Shown in pieces: positions 43,065-51,132 of a stretch of DNA of 64,000 nucleotides. The position numbers and the translations under genes were made by a program. The DNA is from Nioella ostreopsis (GTDB lineage: Bacteria > Pseudomonadota > Alphaproteobacteria > Rhodobacterales > Rhodobacteraceae). Position 1 is the stretch's first letter; each line of letters begins with the position of its first letter. The notes beneath the pieces are model-generated. The model had not been told where the DNA came from and did no database searches. It worked only from the letters and a program-made list of their open reading frames with translations. The DNA lies in contig NZ_RCIQ01000004.1 in the NCBI RefSeq assembly GCF_004000255.1, forward strand, positions 186,001 to 250,000, written 5' to 3'.

Positions 43065-44101
43065 TGTCGTCTCCTTTACGCCCTGCCCGAACGCGCAACT
43101 TGCGCGGCTTCGCGGCGAACCACTGAATTTTCAATGACAACGAAAGACGAAGACTGCTGCTTCAGTGCATGGACGGTCAGGTTAAAGACCAAGGAAACCA
43201 AGAACATCGCACATCCCCTGACGATCGGTGTCGAACACGTTCCAACCGGATTGCGATGTATGAAGAATGTGTGGGCGGGCGCACGAAGACCGGAACCGAA
43301 GCAGATGGGCCGACGGCCATAAGGCGCGCGGCAGGGGTCTGCCTGGCAGGGCAGTTCCCTCATATAATTCCGCAAAACGTTGCGGCTCACATGCCACCTG
43401 CCGATCCGTTTGAACCGGCTGGTATCGTGCGGCCGCCCCCGTGGCCTTCAGACATCGCCCCCCAGTTGGGCTGACCCAGTCATAGCCCGAGCGGGCCGAT
43501 CCAAGAAAGCGAAAATTGTTTGAAACATGGCAAGAGAGCGTCGGCTTTGATCGGAATAGGGCAATATCGTGGTTAACTTGGCCTCGCCTGCTCGCCCCAT
43601 TGTCACCAGAGCGGAAACAGCGATTGATCTCGATCTATCTGTGCGACAGCCGCCCAGATGCTTGATGTTCTCTGATTTTATCTAGAGCCGTGCAAGGCCG
43701 GTGGGAATGATCGACCATGGCATTCGATGCTCAGTGCCATTTATTGTTTCTGATTTATAAACAGCCAATTGGCCGAGAGTTGGAAACGCACTGTTAACCA
43801 TGGCAGAATTTGGGCAGCTTTGCGCTTTGCCTGACACATTTCCAATCCACCGTCAAATCCCAGCTTTGGTTCCATCGCGGAACCAATCGAATGCGAATCA
43901 CTTTCTCAGCATCGAATCTTTCAACCCTTTCAAGGCCGATGGCTCTCCTGAATGTTCGATTAGGAGAACTGACCTGCGATTCCCGCGCCGCCTCAATCTT
44001 GCCACACGGGCCTTGCCCGGCCTTGCAAAATACGCCCCAAATCCGCCGCATTTCGCTGGCATCCTTGATCGCAGGCAGCAACAAACAAGCGGAGCACCTC
44101 G
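43065..44101. other. One-kilobase non-coding region
   Basis: No ORF on either strand looks real: candidates such as 43169-43474 lack ribosome sites and typical amino-acid usage. The left end must contain the RTX-Hint promoter. A stem TTGGTTCC-ATCGC-GGAACCAA is at 43866-43886. Several stretches (43480-43800) are AT-richer than the surroundings. Confidence 0.5.
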
Positions 44102-44215
44102 ATGCCACAACCGCACCCCACACCGAAACAGGCACCGACCCCCCAACCAGCCCCCCGCAAGGGCAGCAGCGAGGATGAGACGCCCGCCACCTTCCGGGAC
44201 TGGGCCAGCATCTGA
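44102..44215 (+). CDS. Small proline-rich protein (37 residues)
   Basis: A short ORF, ATG to TGA, beginning MPQPHPTPKQAPTPQPAP and ending FRDWASI. GGAG lies 7 bp before the ATG. Composition is proline- and glutamine-rich at first, then acidic (SSEDETP). It ends 36 bp before the TfoX-C gene in the same direction and could share its transcript. No homologue is recalled. Confidence 0.4.
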   Translation: MPQPHPTPKQAPTPQPAPRKGSSEDETPATFRDWASI

Positions 44216-44251
44216 TAGGATCTGGGCGGACCCCTGACCGGAGCTGCGCCC

Positions 44252-44581
44252 ATGCCTACCCCGCTGACAGACATCCGCAACATCGGTCCGGCCATGGCCG
44301 AAGACCTGCAACGCGCCGGGATCCCGGATGCCGAGACCCTGCGCCGGGCGGGCCCCGATGCGGCTTATGCGGCGATGCTGCGTGCCGGCAGCCGGCCGCA
44401 TTTCATCGCGTATTACGTGCTGCATATGGGGTTGCAGGGGCGCCCCTGGAACGATTGTCAGGGGGATGAGAAGGCAGCGCTGCGCAGGCGCTTCGTTCAG
44501 ATCAAGGCCGACTCCTTCGATCCTGACCGGTCAGAGTTCGAAAAGCTGATGAACGAGCTGGGCGTGGGTGCGCGACGCTGA
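44252..44581 (+). CDS. TfoX/Sxy C-terminal-domain protein
   Basis: A 109-residue protein consisting of a helix-hairpin-helix-like TfoX_C domain: TPLTDIRNIGPAMAEDLQ near the start, GIPDAETLRRAGPDAAYAAML, and FIAYYVLHMGLQGRPWNDC. In gammaproteobacteria TfoX/Sxy promotes competence, but only the C-terminal part is present and its role here is unknown. It precedes a group of AT-rich palindromes that begins 7 bp after its stop. Confidence 0.8.
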   Translation: MPTPLTDIRNIGPAMAEDLQRAGIPDAETLRRAGPDAAYAAMLRAGSRPHFIAYYVLHMGLQGRPWNDCQGDEKAALRRRFVQIKADSFDPDRSEFEKLMNELGVGARR

Positions 44582-44587
44582 GCCAAG

Positions 44588-44671
44588 AAGAATTTTGATG
44601 CAAAATTCTTCCGGGCTGAAATTTCTTCCGGAAGAAATTTGGGATGCGGAAAAATCTTCCAGAAGATTTTT
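44588..44671. repeat. Three consecutive AT-rich palindromes with CTTC-GAAG cores
   Basis: First, AAGAATTTTG (44588-44597)-ATG-CAAAATTCTT (44601-44610). Second, a perfect 22-bp palindrome with arms AAATTTCTTCC / GGAAGAAATTT (44619-44640). Third, AAAAATCTTC (44650-44659)-CA-GAAGATTTTT (44662-44671). They fill the gap between the converging TfoX-C and ndk genes, just beyond the ndk terminator, and stand out as AT-rich. Confidence 0.85.
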
Positions 44672-44680
44672 CAGGGCCTC

Positions 44681-44714
44681 GACAGAAAACGGGCCGCCCA
44701 AATCAGAGCGGCCC
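44681..44714 (-). terminator. Rho-independent terminator of ndk
   Basis: Minus-strand stem GGGCCGC (44714-44708), 10-nt loop, GCGGCCC (44697-44691), then GTTTTCTGTC. It starts 28 bp after the ndk stop. Confidence 0.85.
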
Positions 44715-44741
44715 GCAAATCACGTTTGGTCAGGTTTGACC

Positions 44742-45164
44742 TTAGCCGACCAGTTCGAGACCGGAGAAGAAATAGGCAATCTCTTCGGCTGCGGTTTCCG
44801 GCGCGTCGGAGCCGTGGACCGAGTTTTCGCCTTTGGACAGGGCGAAGTCCTTGCGGATGGTGCCGTCGGCGGCTTCTGCCGGATCGGTGGCGCCCATCAC
44901 TTCGCGGTAGGCGGCAATGGCGTTTTCGCCTTCCAGAACCTGCACGACCACCGGCTCGGACGCCATGAATTCGCACAGCTCACCATAGAAGGGACGTTCT
45001 TTGTGCACGGCATAGAAGACACCGGCCTGCGCGGGGGTCAGGTGGATGCGCTTCTGGGCGATGATGCGCAGGCCGGCTGCTTCGATCTTGGCATTGATCG
45101 CGCCAGTCAGGTTGCGCTTGGTGGCATCGGGCTTGATGATCGAGAAGGTGCGTTGAACCGCCAT
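44742..45164 (-). CDS. ndk: Nucleoside diphosphate kinase
   Basis: A 140-residue enzyme that transfers the gamma phosphate between NTPs and NDPs through a phosphohistidine. It has the ATP-site strand [17 protein letters not shown], the [13 protein letters not shown] segment and the active-site motif [12 protein letters not shown] with the catalytic histidine. Length is typical. ATG 45164 starts the conserved protein. It is divergent from the ABC-F gene across about 108 bp. Confidence 0.96.
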   Translation of the reverse strand: MAVQRTFSIIKPDATKRNLTGAINAKIEAAGLRIIAQKRIHLTPAQAGVFYAVHKERPFYGELCEFMASEPVVVQVLEGENAIAAYREVMGATDPAEAADGTIRKDFALSKGENSVHGSDAPETAAEEIAYFFSGLELVG

Positions 45165-45272
45165 GGGGACTCTCCGGAAAATGGGTTGGTTTGGCGCGGC
45201 TGCTAGCACGCAGCGCCTGTAAAGAAAACCCGCCAATTGACAGTGCCGCGCGACCGGGTCACACCCGCGCCC

Positions 45273-47120
45273 ATGCTAAGAATTTCAGACATCTCCTACT
45301 CGATCGCTGGCCGCCCCTTGCTGGAGCACGCAACCGCCACCATCCCCGAGGGCCACAAGGTGGGCATCGTGGGGCGCAATGGCAGTGGCAAGACCACGCT
45401 CTTTCGGCTGATCCGCGGCGAGCTGACGCTCGATACGGGTGAAATCACCCTGCCCCCCCGATCCCGCATCGGCGGCGTCGCGCAGGAAGTTCCGTCTTCC
45501 GAGACCTCGCTGATCGACACGGTGCTGGCCGCCGATACCGAGCGCGCGTCGCTGATGGCCGAGCAGACACAGGATCCGACCCGCATCGCGGACATCCAGA
45601 CCCGGCTTGCCGATATTGACGCCTGGTCCGCCGAGGCACGCGCCGCGACCATCCTGCGCGGTCTCGGCTTCACGCCCGAGGAACAGCTGATGCCCTGTTC
45701 CGCCTTCTCGGGCGGCTGGCGGATGCGGGTGGCGCTGGCGGCGGTGCTCTTCTCGGCGCCAGACCTGTTGCTGCTCGATGAACCAACCAACTATCTCGAC
45801 CTCGAAGGCGCGCTGTGGCTGGAAAGCTACCTGGCGAAATATCCCCATACGGTCCTGGTGATCAGCCATGACCGGGGGCTGCTCAACCGTGCCGTGGGCC
45901 ATATCCTGCATCTGGAGGAACGGCAGCTGACGCTCTATCAGGGCGGCTATGACACCTTCGCGCAGACTCGCGCGGCCCGGATCGCCGTGGCGCAGGCGGA
46001 ATCGAAAAAGCAGGAGGCGCGCCGCGCCCATCTGCAAAGCTTCGTCGACCGGTTCCGCGCCAAGGCCACCAAGGCCCGGCAAGCGCAATCGCGCCTGAAG
46101 ATGCTGGAAAAGATGCAGCCGATCACCGCCCCGGCCGAACGTGCATTCCGCAAGTTCAGCTTCCCCGAACCCGAACAGCTGTCGCCGCCCATCGTGCAGA
46201 TGGACGGGGCCGCCGTGGGCTATGGCGGTGTGCCGGTCCTGAAGCGGCTGAACCTGCGCATAGACCAGGATGACCGCATCGCGCTGCTTGGCCGCAATGG
46301 CGAGGGCAAATCGACCCTGTCGAAGCTGCTGGCCGACAAGCTGCCGGTGCTGGAGGGGCGGATCACCAAATCCTCCAAGCTGCGGGTAGGCTATTTCGCG
46401 CAGCATCAGGTGGATGAGCTGCATATCGACGAAACACCCCTGCAACATCTGCGCAGGATGCGGCCCGAGGAGGCCCCGGCGAAGCTGCGGGCGCGGCTGG
46501 CGGGCTTCGGGCTGGGGGCCGATCAGGCGGAAACCGTGGTCGGCAAGCTGTCGGGGGGACAAAAGGCGCGGCTGTCGCTCTTGCTCGCCACGCTCGATGC
46601 ACCGCATATGCTGATCCTCGACGAACCCACCAACCACCTCGATATCGAAAGCCGTGAGGCGCTTGTCGAGGCGCTGACCGCCTATAGCGGCGCAGTCATT
46701 CTTGTCAGCCACGACATGCATCTGCTGGAAATGACCGCCGATCGCCTGTGGCTGGTCAAGGATGGCACCGTGACGCCCTATGAGGATGATCTGGCGACCT
46801 ATCGCAAGATGCTGTTGGCGGGCGAGGCGGCGACGTCGAAACCGAAGCCGGAAAAGCCCAGGCCCAAACGCGCCAGCCGCGACCAGATCCTCGAACTGCG
46901 CGGCGAGGTGCGCAAATGCGAGGAACGGGTGGAAAAGCTGAACGCCATGCGCGACAAGCTGGCCACGAAACTGGCGGACCCGGAGCTGTATGAATCGGGG
47001 AAGACCGGTGAAATCGAGGTCTGGCAGAAGAAATACGCCGAAGTCATGAACGGTCTCGACCGGGCCGAGGCGATGTGGCTCAAGGCATTGGAAAAGCTGG
47101 AGGAGGCCGAAGCGCAATGA
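45273..47120 (+). CDS. ABC-F family ATPase (Uup/YheS-like)
   Basis: A 615-residue protein with two ABC ATPase domains and no membrane segments. Domain 1 has Walker [16 protein letters not shown], signature FSGGWRMRV and Walker [14 protein letters not shown]. Domain 2 has [24 protein letters not shown] and [18 protein letters not shown]-site-tRNA-interaction-type linker ([14 protein letters not shown]) lies between them, and a C-terminal coiled coil (from about residue 540) follows. ABC-F proteins act on stalled ribosomes. ATG 45273 is the conserved start. Confidence 0.93.
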   Translation: MLRISDISYSIAGRPLLEHATATIPEGHKVGIVGRNGSGKTTLFRLIRGELTLDTGEITLPPRSRIGGVAQEVPSSETSLIDTVLAADTERASLMAEQTQDPTRIADIQTRLADIDAWSAEARAATILRGLGFTPEEQLMPCSAFSGGWRMRVALAAVLFSAPDLLLLDEPTNYLDLEGALWLESYLAKYPHTVLVISHDRGLLNRAVGHILHLEERQLTLYQGGYDTFAQTRAARIAVAQAESKKQEARRAHLQSFVDRFRAKATKARQAQSRLKMLEKMQPITAPAERAFRKFSFPEPEQLSPPIVQMDGAAVGYGGVPVLKRLNLRIDQDDRIALLGRNGEGKSTLSKLLADKLPVLEGRITKSSKLRVGYFAQHQVDELHIDETPLQHLRRMRPEEAPAKLRARLAGFGLGADQAETVVGKLSGGQKARLSLLLATLDAPHMLILDEPTNHLDIESREALVEALTAYSGAVILVSHDMHLLEMTADRLWLVKDGTVTPYEDDLATYRKMLLAGEAATSKPKPEKPRPKRASRDQILELRGEVRKCEERVEKLNAMRDKLATKLADPELYESGKTGEIEVWQKKYAEVMNGLDRAEAMWLKALEKLEEAEAQ

Positions 47121-47731
47121 CCATGGCCGAGGCAATCACCGTCTTCGTGGCGCTGTTCGTGGTCATTGACCCGATCGGCCTGTCACCGATGTTCATCGCC
47201 ATCACCCGCGGCATGAGCACCCGGGCGCGTCGTGCCATTGCCATCCGATCCTGTGTCGTTGCCGTGGGGCTTCTGACCGTGTTCGGCCTGGCGGGAGAGG
47301 CGGTTCTGGGCTTTCTGGGCATCTCACTGTCCGCCTTCCGCATCGCGGGTGGCATCCTTCTGTTCCTGACCGCACTCGACATGCTTTTCGAACGCCGCAC
47401 GCAGCGCCGTCAGGGGCAGGCCGATGCGCCCCATGCGGAAGATCCTTCCGTCTTTCCGCTGGCCATGCCGTTGATTGCCGGTCCGGGCGCCATTGCCACG
47501 ATGATCCTGCTGACCGGATCGGCGGGGTCGGTGCAGGGCATCGCCATGGTGCATGGGGTGATGCTGGCGGTGATACTCGTCGTGTTCCTGCTGTTTCTTC
47601 TGGCCGGGCCGATGGAAAGGATGCTGGGGCCCGTGGGCATCAACGTGGTCACGCGGCTGCTTGGCATGCTGCTCGCCGCGCTCTCTGTCCAGTTCGTGAT
47701 TGACGGGATTCGCGATCTTCAGGTGTATTAG
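47117..47731 (+). CDS. MarC-family integral membrane protein
   Basis: A 204-residue, six-helix membrane protein of the MarC/UPF0056 type. VALFVVIDPIGLSPMFIAIT near the start and PLAMPLIAGPGAIATMILL in the middle are the family's two repeated motifs. Function in the cell is unsettled. It overlaps the ABC-F stop by ATGA (47117-47120), so translation is coupled. Confidence 0.9.
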   Translation: MTMAEAITVFVALFVVIDPIGLSPMFIAITRGMSTRARRAIAIRSCVVAVGLLTVFGLAGEAVLGFLGISLSAFRIAGGILLFLTALDMLFERRTQRRQGQADAPHAEDPSVFPLAMPLIAGPGAIATMILLTGSAGSVQGIAMVHGVMLAVILVVFLLFLLAGPMERMLGPVGINVVTRLLGMLLAALSVQFVIDGIRDLQVY

Positions 47732-47781
47732 GCGGCCCCCTGCCCTATATTGGGCTCAGGATCAACGTTCAGACCGGCCCG

Positions 47782-48363
47782 ATGAAAGACACCGATATCG
47801 CCTCGATCATCTATCTCAGCCTGCTGGCCATCGCGCTGACGGGGTCGATCATCTCGGCCAATCGCCACCAGATCGGCAAGGTTGCGCGCTATGCGGTGGT
47901 CTGGGGGGCTCTGATCCTGGGCGGATTCATTGCCGTGGGCGTCTGGCCCGAACTGCGCAACGGTGTGCTGCCCCAGCAATCGGTCGTGACCGGAACGGGT
48001 GAAGTCACGGTGCCGCGCAGTTTCGACGGTCATTACTACCTGACGCTGGAGATCAACGGCGCACCCATCCGCTTTGTCGTGGATACCGGGGCAACCGATA
48101 TGGTGCTGACCCCGCAGGATGCCGCCCGCGCCGGTCTGGACACCGCCACCCTGCGCTATACAAGCCGCGCCATGACCGCCAATGGCATGGTCCAGACCGC
48201 ACCGGTGCGGCTCGATCTGGTGGAACTCGGCCCGATCTCCGACCGCCGCGTCCCCGCCGTGGTCAATGGCTCGCCCATGCAGGAAAGCCTGCTCGGCATG
48301 AGCTACCTCAACCTCTTCGACCGGATCTCGATCGAGGACGGGCGCATGGTGCTGGCGCGCTAG
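47782..48363 (+). CDS. Membrane-anchored retroviral-type aspartic protease (clan AA)
   Basis: A 193-residue protein: two N-terminal membrane helices (about 8-58), then a beta-rich domain with the aspartic-protease motif VVDTGATDMVLT and late LLGMSYLNLF. This matches the bacterial clan AA proteases of TIGR02281 type, which work as dimers because each chain has one DTG. The active domain should face the periplasm. Natural substrate unknown. It lies 50 bp after marC. Confidence 0.9.
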   Translation: MKDTDIASIIYLSLLAIALTGSIISANRHQIGKVARYAVVWGALILGGFIAVGVWPELRNGVLPQQSVVTGTGEVTVPRSFDGHYYLTLEINGAPIRFVVDTGATDMVLTPQDAARAGLDTATLRYTSRAMTANGMVQTAPVRLDLVELGPISDRRVPAVVNGSPMQESLLGMSYLNLFDRISIEDGRMVLAR

Positions 48364-48536
48364 AGAGTTTTCGTTTCTGGCACCTTCCGGTCAGGTTTTT
48401 CTGGAAATCTCCCGATCGGTGAGGCATGACTGTCACCATTGGATCGACACGCAGGCGATTATCGCCTCCCGTTCTGCCATTTTGATCAACCTTGCGGGTT
48501 GCGCACCCGCGCTGAGCAGGCTGTAAGGAGGCAAGC

Positions 48537-49409
48537 ATGAGCAATTTCGCCTACATTCAATACGTAAACTACCTCAACCTCGGCTCTCCGCTAACCGGTG
48601 GAGCAGGGACAGTCACCGATCTGGACAATGACGACGAATTCGACAGCTTGGACAATGACGGTAACGGCTGGCTTTATGCAGGAACATTGGTGATCGACGG
48701 AATAACAATGCCCGTCTTTACCAACAACGGCAGCTTTCCGGCGGGTGCTCAACAAATTTACAATCCTGGCCCATCGACCGTAACCTGGCCATTGACGCTC
48801 GACAGCTCGATCACCTCGACCTTCACGGCGGCGAACTTCGCCTTCTGTTTCGCGGCAGGCACCGGCATTGCAACGCCCAACGGCGAGGTCGCGGTGGAGA
48901 CTCTGGCGATCGGCGATCTTGTCCTGACCGCAGAAGGCGCATCAGTGCCGGTCAAGTGGATCGGTCGGCAGACCGTGTTCCCGATGTTCGGCCCCGCAGA
49001 CAGGCTGATGCCAGTGCGCTTTGCGGCGGGTTCCTTGGGCGATGGTCTGCCCCGTACCGATCTAACCGTCACCGCCGATCACGGCATGCTGGTGGAGGAC
49101 GTCATCTGCCACGCCGGAGCCTTGGTGAATGGCACCACGATCACGCGCGTTCCCCTATCCGAAATGGGCGAGCGTTATACTGTATACCACGTCGAAACCG
49201 AGGCGCATGAAATCATCCTCGCCAATGGCGCCCCTGCCGAAACCTTCATCGACAACGTCTCCCGCCGGGTCTTCGACAATTATGCGGAGTTCGAAGCGCT
49301 CTACGGCGAGGTGCCCGAAATGGAAGAACTGCCCTATCCCCGCGCCATGTCCGCACGCCAGGTGCCTGAACGCTTACGCAAGCAGCTTTCGCGCTTGATT
49401 GCGGTCTGA
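48537..49409 (+). CDS. Hint-domain protein A of a tandem pair
   Basis: A 290-residue protein. The N-terminal 103 residues are unique, with an acidic part (DLDNDDEFDSLDNDGNG) that could bind calcium. A Hint_2-type domain begins at C104 (CFAAGTGIATPNGEV) and carries TADHGML with the block-B TxxH. No C-terminal splicing asparagine is seen, as in hedgehog-type cleaving Hint proteins. From VKWIGRQT onward it is almost identical to the protein at 49648, while the parts before differ. AAGGAGG precedes the ATG. No signal peptide. Confidence 0.88.
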   Translation: MSNFAYIQYVNYLNLGSPLTGGAGTVTDLDNDDEFDSLDNDGNGWLYAGTLVIDGITMPVFTNNGSFPAGAQQIYNPGPSTVTWPLTLDSSITSTFTAANFAFCFAAGTGIATPNGEVAVETLAIGDLVLTAEGASVPVKWIGRQTVFPMFGPADRLMPVRFAAGSLGDGLPRTDLTVTADHGMLVEDVICHAGALVNGTTITRVPLSEMGERYTVYHVETEAHEIILANGAPAETFIDNVSRRVFDNYAEFEALYGEVPEMEELPYPRAMSARQVPERLRKQLSRLIAV

Positions 49410-49647
49410 TTGCACGGCAGGGTTGGCAGACGTCACAGCCCGGGGCCATTGGACGAGCCCCTTCGACAGAATGACAAAAGGTGACGGGCAGACCAGCAAC
49501 AGGGCACGTGATGAGCGGCTGGTTTTCTCATTCGACGAACATGGCGCGCGCGGCATCTGGCCGGATCAATGATACAAGCGCTCCGCAACACTCGGGACAG
49601 GCCCAGATTTTGCTGGCCCGACCCGAAAGCCATACGGAGAGAGACAG

Positions 49648-50598
49648 ATGGGAACCTATACGATCAATTCATGGTGCTACTACAGTGTAAGTACCGTGAC
49701 TGCTACCGGCGATCAGTTCTGGTCCAGGCAGGCGCTGTCAGGCAGCAATCCCGGATATACGCCTGCCAGCTACACTGAAGGTGCCGCGGTCGACAATAAC
49801 CTCTCACCTGGTGAAACGCTCGATCCCGATTATTCCGCGTTGGACGCGACTTATGTTGGAACCGTCACCTATAATGGGCGGGAATTCCTTGTGTTCGAGG
49901 ATGAGTTTGGCCAGTTGCTGGGATCATCAGAAGCTGGGGTCGCCCATGCGGATTTCCCGCCGGCGGTGGACTTTGATGGCAATTATACTGCCGGTGACTC
50001 ATCGGACGATATCGCCTCGACCGTCACGCCGATCTGCTTCCTCACGGGCACTCAAATTCAGTCACCGAAGGGACAAATTGCGGTGGAATGCCTGAAGGCC
50101 GGGGATATGGTTCTGATCGCCGACGGTGGCGAGGCGGAGGTCAAGTGGATCGGCCGCCAGACGGTCTCCACCCGCTTTGGCCCCGCGGAACGCCTGATGC
50201 CAGTGCGATTTGCGGCGGGGTCTTTGGGTGAAGGTCTGCCGCACACCGATCTGACGGTGACCGCCGACCACGGGATGCTGGTTTCGGGCGTCATTTGCCA
50301 CGCAGGGGCGCTCGTGAATGGAACCACGATCACGCGGGTGCCGCTCTCCGAAATGGGCGAGCGTTACACCGTCTATCACATCGAAACCGAGGAACATGAA
50401 ATCATCCTCGCCAACGGTGCCCCCGCCGAAACCTTCATCGACAATGTCTCGCGCCGTGTCTTTGACAATTTCACCGAATTCGAAGCGCTCTATGGCGACG
50501 TGCCCGAGATGGAAGAACTGCCTTATCCCCGCGCGATGAGTGCACGCCAGGTGCCAGCGCATATCAGGGCGGCTCTGACGCACAGCCGGGTTGCCTGA
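49648..50598 (+). CDS. Hint-domain protein B of a tandem pair
   Basis: A 316-residue protein. Its N-terminal 129 residues (aromatic start YTINSWCYYSVS, later YNGREFLVFEDEFG) share little with protein A. The Hint domain starts at C130 (CFLTGTQIQSPKGQI), has the TADHGML histidine block, and from VKWIGRQT to PYPRAMSARQVP is nearly the same as protein A, also at the DNA level. This points to duplication with replaced or fast-changing front part. No signal peptide. The 238-bp gap before it holds no ORF I trust. Confidence 0.88.
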   Translation: MGTYTINSWCYYSVSTVTATGDQFWSRQALSGSNPGYTPASYTEGAAVDNNLSPGETLDPDYSALDATYVGTVTYNGREFLVFEDEFGQLLGSSEAGVAHADFPPAVDFDGNYTAGDSSDDIASTVTPICFLTGTQIQSPKGQIAVECLKAGDMVLIADGGEAEVKWIGRQTVSTRFGPAERLMPVRFAAGSLGEGLPHTDLTVTADHGMLVSGVICHAGALVNGTTITRVPLSEMGERYTVYHIETEEHEIILANGAPAETFIDNVSRRVFDNFTEFEALYGDVPEMEELPYPRAMSARQVPAHIRAALTHSRVA

Positions 50599-50649
50599 CA
50601 CAGTCTGACATTCCGAAGGCCCTCGCTTCCCGCGCGGGGGCTTTCCCTT

Positions 50650-51126
50650 TCAATCCGCCGAAATACCCCCGTTCTCGGCCTTCTTTTCCCACTTGCCGCC
50701 CTCTTCCGACCAGTATTGCGCGGCACAGCCTGCTCCTGTCAGGGTCTTCCACTGGATGCGGGCATGGGCGACCGCGTCGCCGTTGCCCCCATCGAAGAGG
50801 ATGCAGACCCGGTCGAGGCTCTGCACCTCTTCGGGACTGATCTCGGCCCCCTCCACGCTCATCAGGCAGGCCGCACCGTTTGGGATATCCGCAGCGGTGC
50901 TCAGCAGCACTGGCTGATCGGCATCATGCGGCCCGCCCGCCCGGCCATGGGGCAGAAACCCCTCTTCCGGGCGCAGCCATAGCACCTCGTCCAGCCGGTC
51001 GAGAAATGCATCGGAGCGGCCCCGAACCACCACCCGCCAGCCCACTTGCAGCGACTTGGCCGCAAGCGTCTGCACGGTCGCCTCGGCGCTGGACCGGGTC
51101 AGGTGGTAGAAATAGGCCGCGCCCAT
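50650..51126 (-). CDS. holC: DNA polymerase III subunit chi
   Basis: A 158-residue protein of the HolC family, which links the clamp loader to SSB. YFYHLTRSSAEATVQTLAAK opens it, LWLRPEEGFLPHGRAG and QPVLLSTAADIPNGAACLM are typical, and the C-terminal part has FDGGNGDAVAHAR. It follows pepA by 6 bp in the same direction, the common alphaproteobacterial pepA-holC order. Confidence 0.9.
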   Translation of the reverse strand: MGAAYFYHLTRSSAEATVQTLAAKSLQVGWRVVVRGRSDAFLDRLDEVLWLRPEEGFLPHGRAGGPHDADQPVLLSTAADIPNGAACLMSVEGAEISPEEVQSLDRVCILFDGGNGDAVAHARIQWKTLTGAGCAAQYWSEEGGKWEKKAENGGISAD

Positions 51127-51132
51127 AAGGGG

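Noticed and set aside
41358-43322. A 654-codon plus-strand frame with repeated valine-alanine-isoleucine stretches
   Set aside because: It is the complement of the RTX repeats of the Hint gene; the periodic look comes from the nonapeptide repeats on the other strand.
43800-44237. Overlapping ORFs of 100-175 codons on both strands left of the TfoX-C gene
   Set aside because: They are rich in P, R, H and S without domains and overlap the better small ORF at 44102 or the TfoX-C gene.
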